Of a stretch of DNA of 64,000 nt, positions 58,127 through 64,000 are shown one piece after another. Positions within the stretch are counted from its first letter, which is position 1, and each line of letters starts with the position of its first letter. The translations under genes and the position numbers were made by a program. The DNA comes from Rubellimicrobium sp. CFH 75288 (GTDB lineage Bacteria > Pseudomonadota > Alphaproteobacteria > Rhodobacterales > Rhodobacteraceae). Where the stretch lies: contig NZ_WYDP01000007.1 of the NCBI RefSeq assembly GCF_009904055.1, positions 1 to 64,000 of the forward strand. The letters are read 5' to 3'. The notes below the pieces were generated by a model that worked only from the letters and a program-made list of their open reading frames with translations, did not search any database and was not told the DNA's origin.

Positions 58127-59017
58127 TCACTTGCGGCGATGGGCAGCGAAGCGCGCGGCCTCGCCGAGAAGGGCGGCGCGCGGCCCGTAGGGTTCCAGCG
58201 CCGCGCACGCCTCCTGGGCCAGCGACATGGCGCGTTCGCGCGCGGCCTCAAGGCCCATGAGGCCCACGAGGGTGGCCTTGCCCCGTCCGGCGTCCTTGCC
58301 CGTGGCCTTGCCCGTCTCGGCCGCGGACCCTTCGGCATCCAGAAGGTCGTCGGCGATCTGGAAGGCCCGGCCGAGGGCGGTGCCGTAACGCAGCAGGGGT
58401 CCGGGATCGGCGCCGGCGAGCCGCGCTCCGGCTGCGGCGGACCAGGCAAGAAGCGCACCCGTCTTGCGGTCCTGAAGCGACTGGATGCCGGCCTCGGACA
58501 GCGGGACGGCCGCGGTCTCGGCCGCGAGGTCCAGCGCCTGTCCGCCCACCATGCCGCCCAGACCGCTTGCCCGGGCGAGCGACAGGGCCAGATCGACCTG
58601 CCGACCCGCCTCCACCGGAGCGGAGAGCACCAGTTCGAAGGCCAGCGCCTGAAGGCCGTCGCCGGCCAGGACGGCGGTGGCCTCGTCCCAGCGGCGGTGG
58701 ACGGTCGGCCGGCCGCGGCGCAGATCGTCGTCGTCCATGCAGGGCAGGTCGTCGTGGATCAGCGAATAGGCATGCATCGCCTCGATCGCTGCGGCCGGGC
58801 TCAGGGCGATCTCCTCGGGCAGATCGTGAAGGCGGGCGGATTCCATGACAAGGAATGCGCGCAGCCCCTTGCCGCCTTCGACCGCGTAGAGCATCGCCTC
58901 GGCCAGGGGGATGTCGGACGAGCCCAGCACCTCGCGCAGCCGCGCCAGGACCGATGCAGCATCCCGCGCCATCGCCTCGGGCAGGGTCGGCCCGTCCCGG
59001 AGCGCCTCAGCCCGCAT
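58127..59017 (-). CDS. ispA: Polyprenyl synthetase (farnesyl diphosphate synthase)
   Basis: A 296-residue all-helical prenyltransferase that condenses isopentenyl diphosphate with allylic diphosphates, giving farnesyl diphosphate. The first Asp-rich motif is [20 protein letters not shown] (about residues 88-107) and the second is [25 protein letters not shown] fits the substrate-binding Lys/Arg site. The four residues between the Asp pairs (DDLPCMD) are the bacterial short-chain type. It overlaps xseB by 11 bases and precedes dxs by 11, joining two isoprenoid steps in one operon. Confidence 0.95.
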   Translation of the reverse strand: MRAEALRDGPTLPEAMARDAASVLARLREVLGSSDIPLAEAMLYAVEGGKGLRAFLVMESARLHDLPEEIALSPAAAIEAMHAYSLIHDDLPCMDDDDLRRGRPTVHRRWDEATAVLAGDGLQALAFELVLSAPVEAGRQVDLALSLARASGLGGMVGGQALDLAAETAAVPLSEAGIQSLQDRKTGALLAWSAAAGARLAGADPGPLLRYGTALGRAFQIADDLLDAEGSAAETGKATGKDAGRGKATLVGLMGLEAARERAMSLAQEACAALEPYGPRAALLGEAARFAAHRRK

Positions 59018-59270
59018 CGAAGGGCACGGTTCCCTTGGGCTCTCCGCCTTCGCCGAGCGTGATGCGGTTCACCCGCTCCTCGGCCTCGTCGAGCTTCTTC
59101 TGGCAATGGGCCCGCAGCCTCGCGCCGCGTTCGTAGAGGGCGATCGACTCCTCCAGGGCCACGTCGCCGCGCTCCAGCCTGGTGACCACCGACTCGAGTT
59201 CGGTCAGGGCCTCCTCGAAGCTGAGGGACTCCAGATCGGATGCTGGAGAGGTGGTGGATCGGTCCGTCAT
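59007..59270 (-). CDS. xseB: Exodeoxyribonuclease VII small subunit
   Basis: An 87-residue small subunit of exonuclease VII. It is a helical hairpin with the family pattern [52 protein letters not shown]. It binds several copies to the large subunit XseA and regulates single-strand DNA degradation. It lies between the HDAC-like gene (ATGA overlap) and ispA (11-base overlap), the common xseB-ispA-dxs order in proteobacteria. Confidence 0.96.
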   Translation of the reverse strand: MTDRSTTSPASDLESLSFEEALTELESVVTRLERGDVALEESIALYERGARLRAHCQKKLDEAEERVNRITLGEGGEPKGTVPFDAG

Positions 59271-60187
59271 GTCTCCCCCAGGGCGGCCAGGTGAACCCCC
59301 ACGCCGTCGCGCAGGGCGGCGAGGTCATAGCCGCCTTCGACGCAGGAGACCACCCGGCCCTGCGCATGGTCCTGCGCGATGGCCGCAATCTCGCGCGTGA
59401 TCCAGCGGAAATCCTCCGTCTCCAGCGCGAGGCCGCCCAGAGGATCGGCGCGGTGCGCATCGAAACCGGCAGAGATCAGGACGAGGTCCGGCCGGTGGGC
59501 CCGTAGGCGCGGCAGGATCCGCTCGGCCACGGCCGCCCGGAAGGCCGGCCCCTCCGTCCCCGCCGGGAGCGGCACGTTGACCACCGTGCCGTGCGGCCCC
59601 TCGTGGGATGCCTCGCCCGTGCCGGGCCAGAAGGGCCATTGATGCGTCGAGCAGAACAGGATGCGCGGGTCGCTCTCCACGAGAGCCTCCGTCCCGTTGC
59701 CGTGATGGACATCGAAATCCACGATGGCGACGCGCTCCGCCCCGTGGCGGTCGATGACCCGGCGCGCCGCGAGCGCCACGTTGCCGAACAGGCAGAAGCC
59801 CATCGGCCGGCTGGCCAGAGCGTGGTGTCCCGGCGGCCGGGCCGCGACCAGCGCACGGCGCACCTGACCGGTCATCACGGCGTCCACAGCCGCTAGGGCC
59901 GCCCCGGCCGAGCGGCGCGCCGCCTCGAGCGTGCCGGGAGACAGCCAGGTATCGGGGTCGAGCGCGATCGCCTCCGCCGCCGGCGCGGCCCGGGCGAGCC
60001 GGTCCAGATAGGCCTGCGGATGGCAGGGCCGCAGGTCGTCGTCCGTCGCTTCGGGCGCGGGGCGCAGCGCGACCTCGTGGCCTGCGAGCGCCGTCATCAT
60101 GGCCTCGAAGCGCTCCGGCCGCTCGGGGTGGCCGGCAGGGGGGCGATGGCGCAGCGAGGCGGGATGGGAGAACACGAGGATGGACAT
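59267..60187 (-). CDS. Histone-deacetylase-family protein (acetylpolyamine amidohydrolase-like)
   Basis: A 306-residue zinc deacetylase of the arginase/HDAC fold. The catalytic residues are visible: the His pair in ARPPGHHA (near residue 118), zinc ligands Asp and His in IVDFDVHHGNGT (near residue 148) and Asp in LISAGFDAHRADPLGG (near residue 238), plus a late Tyr in EGGYDL. The substrate could be acetylpolyamines or acetylated proteins; the sequence does not say. It is the first gene of the operon with xseB, ispA and dxs. The ATG at 60187 lacks a good ribosome site. Confidence 0.92.
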   Translation of the reverse strand: MSILVFSHPASLRHRPPAGHPERPERFEAMMTALAGHEVALRPAPEATDDDLRPCHPQAYLDRLARAAPAAEAIALDPDTWLSPGTLEAARRSAGAALAAVDAVMTGQVRRALVAARPPGHHALASRPMGFCLFGNVALAARRVIDRHGAERVAIVDFDVHHGNGTEALVESDPRILFCSTHQWPFWPGTGEASHEGPHGTVVNVPLPAGTEGPAFRAAVAERILPRLRAHRPDLVLISAGFDAHRADPLGGLALETEDFRWITREIAAIAQDHAQGRVVSCVEGGYDLAALRDGVGVHLAALGET

Positions 60188-60217
60188 GCGGAGGATGGAA
60201 CGCACAAAGTGGAGGAC

Positions 60218-60778
60218 ATGCAAGCATTGCCTGGTCTGGCCGCGCTGGCCGCGGCGTGGGTGGTCCTGACGGCCCCGGGCGCCTGGGCTGGGGATCGGCT
60301 GGTGCTGCGCGCCGACCTCGACGGCGATGGCGCCGAGGAAACCTGGCGTCTGGTCCGCGGCGAAGGCGATCTGGGCGATCTGGTCGTGGAGACGGCCGGG
60401 GAAAGCCGGACGGTGCGGGGGATCGTCTGGTGGGGTCCGATGCCGGGGCAGGAGCCCTGGCTCGACCTGTCGCCTGCGGGGTCGGTCCGCATCGGCTCGG
60501 GCAACGATGCGGTGGGCCGCCACCGCTGGCAGATGGTCCTGACGGTCGCGCACCGGCGGGGCGAGGCGCAGGTCGCGGGGCTGACCTATACCTGGCGCGA
60601 CACGCTCGATCCCGCGGCCGGGGGACGCTGCGACCTCAACCTGCTGACCGGGCGGGGCGAGCGCGAGACCGAGGCCGGGGCCGAGACCGTCACGGGGGTC
60701 GGGCAGGCGGTTCCCCTCTGGTCCTGGGACGAGGCGCAGGGCTGGGCCGGACTGGATCCGTGCGGCATGTCGGACTGA
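60218..60778 (+). CDS. Exported protein, unknown function
   Basis: A 186-residue protein with a signal peptide (QALPGLAALAAAWVVLTAPGAWA) and a mature part that opens RADLDGDGAEETWRL. This Asp-rich loop looks like the calcium-binding element of FG-GAP/VCBS-type beta-propeller blades. The rest is beta-rich with several Trp, and ends with a Cys-containing GLDPCGMSD. No known domain covers it. The ATG is three codons after an in-frame GTG; its GGAGG is only two bases away, so the start is uncertain. It is divergent from the HDAC-like gene. Confidence 0.7.
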   Translation: MQALPGLAALAAAWVVLTAPGAWAGDRLVLRADLDGDGAEETWRLVRGEGDLGDLVVETAGESRTVRGIVWWGPMPGQEPWLDLSPAGSVRIGSGNDAVGRHRWQMVLTVAHRRGEAQVAGLTYTWRDTLDPAAGGRCDLNLLTGRGERETEAGAETVTGVGQAVPLWSWDEAQGWAGLDPCGMSD

Positions 60779-60987
60779 ACGAGGGCGGATGTCGGGTGCA
60801 TGGACCTCTCCCGTGCGGTGGTGGAACGGGTTGCAGGATGAGCTGGAAAGCTTAACAGCCGGTAAAGGCACCGCGCGGTGGTGTTGCGTGCCAGAGGCAC
60901 CTGCAAGTCTCTGAGGGCGCAGGCCTTTTCCGGTCCTGCGGCCGTCGGGTGAAGAAACCGTTAACGTGGGTGGACCGGGCCGGCCGA

Positions 60988-62244
60988 TCAGGCGGCGCGC
61001 AGGCGCAGCCCGTCGAGCCCCGCGATCCGCGCCTCGATCAGGGCGCCCACCGGCGCGTCCGAGGTCAGCGCCACCTCGGCGAAGTGCGGCGTCCGCCCGA
61101 GGCGGGGCGTCTCGACCAGAACGGAATGGGTGCGGCCGACCTGGGCCGCGAGGTGGCGCAGCGCCGCCTGGCGGCCCGCCTCGCGCAGGCGGGCGGCGCG
61201 CTCGCGGATCGCCGCCGGGGGCACGGGGGGCATCCGGGCGGCGGGCGTGCCGGGACGGGGCGAGAAGGGAAAGACATGGAGCCAGGTCAGGCCGCATTCC
61301 TCGACGAGATCGAGCGAGGCCCGGAACATCTCCTCCGTCTCGGTCGGAAAGCCCGCGATCAGGTCGGCGCCGAACACGACGTCCGGGCGCAGGCGCCGGG
61401 CCTCCTCGCAGAAGCGGATCGCGTCGGCGCGCAGGTGGCGGCGCTTCATGCGCTTGAGGATCAGGTCGTGGCCGGCCTGGAGCGACAGGTGGAGGTGGGG
61501 CATGAGCCGCGGCTCGGTCGCGAGCGCCTCCAGGAGGCGGGGGTCGGCCTCGATCCCGTCGATGGAGGACAGGCGCAGCCGGTCGAGCGCGGGGACGCGG
61601 CGCAGGATGGACAGGACGAGGTCGCCCAGACGGGGCCGGCCCGGCAGGTCCGCGCCCCAGGCGGTCAGGTCCACGCCCGAGAGCACCACCTCGCGGAAGC
61701 CGCGGTCGGCGAGGCGGGCGACCTGTTCCACCGCCGCGCCGGCAGGCACCGAGCGGGCGTTGCCGCGCCCGAAGGGGATGATGCAGAAGGTGCAGCGGTG
61801 ATCGCAGCCGTTCTGGACCTGGACATAGGCGCGCGAGCGCGACCCGAACCCGTCGATGAGGTGGTGCGCCGTCTCCCGCACGGCCATGATGTCGTCCACC
61901 ACGACGCGCTCGGTCTCGCCCACGAAGTCGGGGGCGAGGCGGGCCCAGGACTCGGGGCGCATCTTGTCGGCGTTGCCGAGGACGAGCGAGACCTCGGGCA
62001 TGGCGGCGAAGGTCTCGGGCTCGGTCTGGGCGGCGCAGCCGGTGACGACGAGGGGGCGGCCCGGATGCTCGCGCGCGAGGCGGCGGATCTCCTGCTTGGC
62101 CTTGCGTACGGCCTCGGCGGTGACGGCGCAGGTGTTGACGACGACGGCGTCGCGGACGCCCGCCCGCTCGGCCAGGCCCTTCATCGCCTCGGTCTCCCAG
62201 AGGTTGAGGCGGCAGCCGAAGGAGGAAAAGACCGGCGCGGTCAC
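60988..62244 (-). CDS. mtaB: tRNA t6A37 methylthiotransferase MtaB
   Basis: A 418-residue radical-SAM methylthiotransferase converting t6A37 to ms2t6A in tRNA. The N-terminal UPF0004 domain has its three cluster cysteines (FGCRLN, NTCAVT, VTGCAAQ). The radical-SAM motif CX3CX2C is in QNGCDHRCTFCIIPFGRG. The C-terminal TRAM domain is present but short. The shape matches MtaB rather than MiaB. The start is a GTG overlapping the dapF stop by four bases. Behind its end the gap from 60,779 to 60,987 holds a GTTAAC site and no gene. Confidence 0.93.
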   Translation of the reverse strand: MTAPVFSSFGCRLNLWETEAMKGLAERAGVRDAVVVNTCAVTAEAVRKAKQEIRRLAREHPGRPLVVTGCAAQTEPETFAAMPEVSLVLGNADKMRPESWARLAPDFVGETERVVVDDIMAVRETAHHLIDGFGSRSRAYVQVQNGCDHRCTFCIIPFGRGNARSVPAGAAVEQVARLADRGFREVVLSGVDLTAWGADLPGRPRLGDLVLSILRRVPALDRLRLSSIDGIEADPRLLEALATEPRLMPHLHLSLQAGHDLILKRMKRRHLRADAIRFCEEARRLRPDVVFGADLIAGFPTETEEMFRASLDLVEECGLTWLHVFPFSPRPGTPAARMPPVPPAAIRERAARLREAGRQAALRHLAAQVGRTHSVLVETPRLGRTPHFAEVALTSDAPVGALIEARIAGLDGLRLRAA

Positions 62245-63092
62245 GGGGCAGCGTCCAGGGCAGAGGGGTGGAGGACGCCCGAGAACACGGTGGCGGCGGC
62301 GCCGGTGGTCCAGACTCCGTCCCCCTCCCACGCCACGTCGAGTTCGCCGCCGTCGAGGACGATCGTGGCGCGGGGGCCGCAGAGGCCGCGGCGGTGGGCC
62401 GCGACGAGCGCGGCGGCCGAGGAGGTGCCGGAGGCGGGGGTGATCCCGGCGCCGCGTTCCCAGACGCGCACGCGCAGCCGGTCGGCCGCGAGGACCTGCA
62501 CGAGCTGGACGTTGGTGCGCCGGGGAAAGAGGGGGTCCGTCTCGGTCCGCGGGCCGATCTCGGCGAGGTCGGGCGCCTCGGCGTCGGGGACGAGGAAGGT
62601 GCAGTGGGGGTTGCCCATGGAGGTGGCCACCGGGGCGCCGGGCAGGGGCAGGGCCAGCGTGTCGCAGGGCCGGGCGAGCGGGATCTCCTCCCACTCGGTG
62701 CGGGGATGGCCGAGGTTGACGGCCGCCCGGCCGGGGCCTGCGTCGCGCGCGACGAGGAGCCCCCCCCCGGTGGCGATGGCGAGCGCGGTGCGGCCGGTGC
62801 GGTCCATCTCGGCCCGGGCGATGCAGCGGGTGGCGTTGCCGCAGGCGTCCGAGGGCGAGCCGTCGGCGTTCCAGAACAGCAGGCGGAGGTCCGCGCCCGG
62901 CGGCGGATCGGCGAGCAGCACGAGCTGGTCGAAGCCCACCCCGCGGCGGCGGTCGGCGAGCGCGCGCACCTGCCCGGGCGACAGCCAGCGGGCCGGGTCC
63001 GCCGCCCTGCCGCGCCCGTCGATCACCAGGAAGTCGTTGCCGAGGCCGTGCATCTTGTCGAAGCGCAGGCCGGTTGCCGCATCGTCGCGCAT
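62241..63092 (-). CDS. dapF: Diaminopimelate epimerase
   Basis: A 283-residue cofactor-free epimerase that turns LL- into meso-diaminopimelate, for lysine and peptidoglycan. The catalytic Cys pair is in DACGNATRC (near residue 80) and, less typically, in the second half, where the usual GCGTGA block appears as TPASGTSSAA. The second Cys is therefore replaced by Ser, a form known in some alphaproteobacteria. MHGLGNDFLVID is the conserved start and MGNPHCTFLVPD is present. It is coupled to mtaB (GTGA). Confidence 0.9.
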   Translation of the reverse strand: MRDDAATGLRFDKMHGLGNDFLVIDGRGRAADPARWLSPGQVRALADRRRGVGFDQLVLLADPPPGADLRLLFWNADGSPSDACGNATRCIARAEMDRTGRTALAIATGGGLLVARDAGPGRAAVNLGHPRTEWEEIPLARPCDTLALPLPGAPVATSMGNPHCTFLVPDAEAPDLAEIGPRTETDPLFPRRTNVQLVQVLAADRLRVRVWERGAGITPASGTSSAAALVAAHRRGLCGPRATIVLDGGELDVAWEGDGVWTTGAAATVFSGVLHPSALDAAP

Positions 63093-63140
63093 GGCGGGCA
63101 GATAGACGGTTGCGCGGCGCCGTTCCAGCCCCGCCGGGCC

Positions 63141-63168
63141 TTGACCCGGACGGGGCCCGGTCTTAGGT
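63141..63168 (+). promoter_or_regulatory. Promoter of tRNA-Lys
   Basis: A -35 box TTGACC (63141-63146) and a likely -10 box TTAGGT (63163-63168) are 16 bases apart. The tRNA begins ten bases later. The -10 is weak but the position fits. Confidence 0.5.
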
Positions 63169-63178
63169 GGCGGGGCGT

Positions 63179-63254
63179 GGGCCGTTAGCTCAGTTGGTAG
63201 AGCAACTGACTCTTAATCAGTTGGCCGTAGGTTCGAGCCCTACACGGCCCACCA
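63179..63254 (+). tRNA. tRNA-Lys (anticodon CUU)
   Basis: A 76-base tRNA with encoded CCA. The acceptor arms are GGGCCGT and ACGGCCC. The anticodon loop CTCTTAA reads CTT (lysine, AAG codons), and the T-loop is TTCGAGC. It lies between dapF and the second isocitrate dehydrogenase gene, 13 bases from the latter's stop. Confidence 0.96.
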
Positions 63255-63267
63255 TTCCCCCCAGCCG

Positions 63268-64000
63268 CTACTGGCCCTGGCCCAGCGAGAAGCCGGGTTC
63301 GCCGTCGAAGGTGTAGAGGTTCTCGGTCTTGACCACGTCGAGCCCGGCATAGTGCAGGCGCGAGAGCAGGCCGAGCAGCATGGGCTTGTTGAACGGGGCA
63401 CCGGGGCGGGCGGTAAAGCGCGCCCGCCAGTGGTCGGTGCAGAACGTCTCGGGCAGGCCGTCGGGCCAGACCTTGACGCCGCGATTGGTGATGAGGCTGA
63501 GCGCGTAGGGGCCGTCCTCGGCTGCGCGCAGGGTCTGGGCCAGCGCGTCGGGCCGGGCGTCGGGGGCGTGCAGGAACACGTCCACGCCGACCAGCACCTT
63601 CTGGGCACGCGGACGCGGGGCGGGCGGGCGCAGCGGAATGGCGGGCCGGCCGGCATAGGAGGCCGGGCGCAGCTGGCGCGGCGCCTCGCCCAGGCGCGCG
63701 ATCACGGCGTCCGCGAAGGCGCGCGTGCCCAGCCGCTCGCGCGAGGCGCCCTCGCGGAAGATGTCGCGGGTGTGCAGGCCGTCCTCGATGGTGCGGGCCC
63801 AGGCATTGTGGATGCGCTCGGCCACCTCGGGCTGGCCGAGATGGACCAGCATCATGACGCCCGCCAGCAGCAGGCCCGAGGGGTTGGCCGTGTCCTGCCC
63901 GGCATGGCGGGGGGCCGAGCCGTGGATAGCCTCGAACATGGCGGCATGCTCGCCGATATTGGCCGAGGCGCCCAGGCCCACCGAGCCCGTGATCTGCGCG
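63268..64000 (-). CDS. Second isocitrate dehydrogenase, C-terminal part (cut by window edge)
   Basis: The last 243 codons of an isocitrate/isopropylmalate dehydrogenase family protein; the start lies beyond the right edge. The visible core is ITGSVGLGASANIGEHAAMF, EAIHGSAPRHAGQDTANPSG and LLLAGVMMLVHLGQ, the typical end of the NAD(P)-binding domain. After it comes an extra C-terminal module (about the last 120 residues, from KVLVGVDVFLHAPDA to NLYTFDGEPGFSLGQ). Such a tail is found in the Thermus/Rickettsia type of IDH. It differs from the eukaryote-like icd at 40,098. Cofactor choice cannot be read from this part. Confidence 0.88.
   Translation of the reverse strand, partial: AQITGSVGLGASANIGEHAAMFEAIHGSAPRHAGQDTANPSGLLLAGVMMLVHLGQPEVAERIHNAWARTIEDGLHTRDIFREGASRERLGTRAFADAVIARLGEAPRQLRPASYAGRPAIPLRPPAPRPRAQKVLVGVDVFLHAPDARPDALAQTLRAAEDGPYALSLITNRGVKVWPDGLPETFCTDHWRARFTARPGAPFNKPMLLGLLSRLHYAGLDVVKTENLYTFDGEPGFSLGQGQ

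Noticed and set aside
56061-58190. 709-codon open frame on the plus strand
   Set aside because: Antisense to dxs with no recognisable domain.

Overview
The window is 64 kb of very GC-rich DNA, and it reads as the chromosome of an alphaproteobacterium in the Rhodobacterales (Rhodobacteraceae/Paracoccaceae). The evidence is gene content and order: rplU-rpmA-GNAT-obgE-proB-proA; a ChpT-type histidine phosphotransferase; the ornithine-lipid pair olsB-olsA; a suf operon led by a cysteine-poor IscR like that of Rhodobacter; a eukaryote-like NADP isocitrate dehydrogenase; and an L21 protein with a long Ala-rich tail. No gap between genes exceeds about 300 bases.

Region 1 (1-10,535) is an accessory island. 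It opens with the end of a large serine recombinase and its usual small HTH partner. A tightly overlapping five-gene operon follows (737-8195): a Z1-domain SF2-type ATPase/helicase, a PD-(D/E)XK (DUF4420-like) protein, a MutL/MORC-type GHKL ATPase and two proteins I cannot name. Converging on it is a C5-cytosine methyltransferase (8039-9676, minus), and diverging from that is a Vsr-type nick endonuclease (9744-10241). Together they look like a complete MORC/Z1-type restriction-modification system, the most interesting locus here. The island abuts the 3' end of a tRNA-Ser(CGA) gene that has its own promoter and terminator.

Region 2 (10.6-26.6 kb) is core genome: a DUF2059 protein, a small heat-shock protein, a lipoprotein, rplU-rpmA with a clear promoter and terminator, obgE, proB, proA, a MESH1-like alarmone hydrolase, chpT, a DUF3553 protein, olsB-olsA, a ThiE-like protein, trmJ, ctaA, an M32 carboxypeptidase, and rplM-rpsI.

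Region 3 (26.6-42.4 kb): a spermidine/putrescine-type ABC transporter without its binding protein, a TetR regulator, PPK2, metA (with the Glu that marks acetyl-CoA use), a P-loop protein, alaS, small proteins, typA/bipA, a membrane protein with a 24-residue membrane peptide gene behind it, YitT, icd and an alpha/beta hydrolase.

Region 4 (42.4-50.7 kb) is the iron-sulfur assembly operon iscR-desulfurase-sufB-X-sufC-sufD-YIP1-YIP1-sufS. Its promoter carries a perfect palindrome over the -10 box, and a near copy lies inside the desulfurase gene. A tRNA-Arg(CCG) follows.

Region 5 (50.7-64 kb): a self-regulated tetR-MFP-RND efflux operon with a perfect operator palindrome, an HDAC-xseB-ispA-dxs isoprenoid operon, a secreted protein, mtaB, dapF, tRNA-Lys(CUU) and the C-terminal part of a second isocitrate dehydrogenase that runs off the window.
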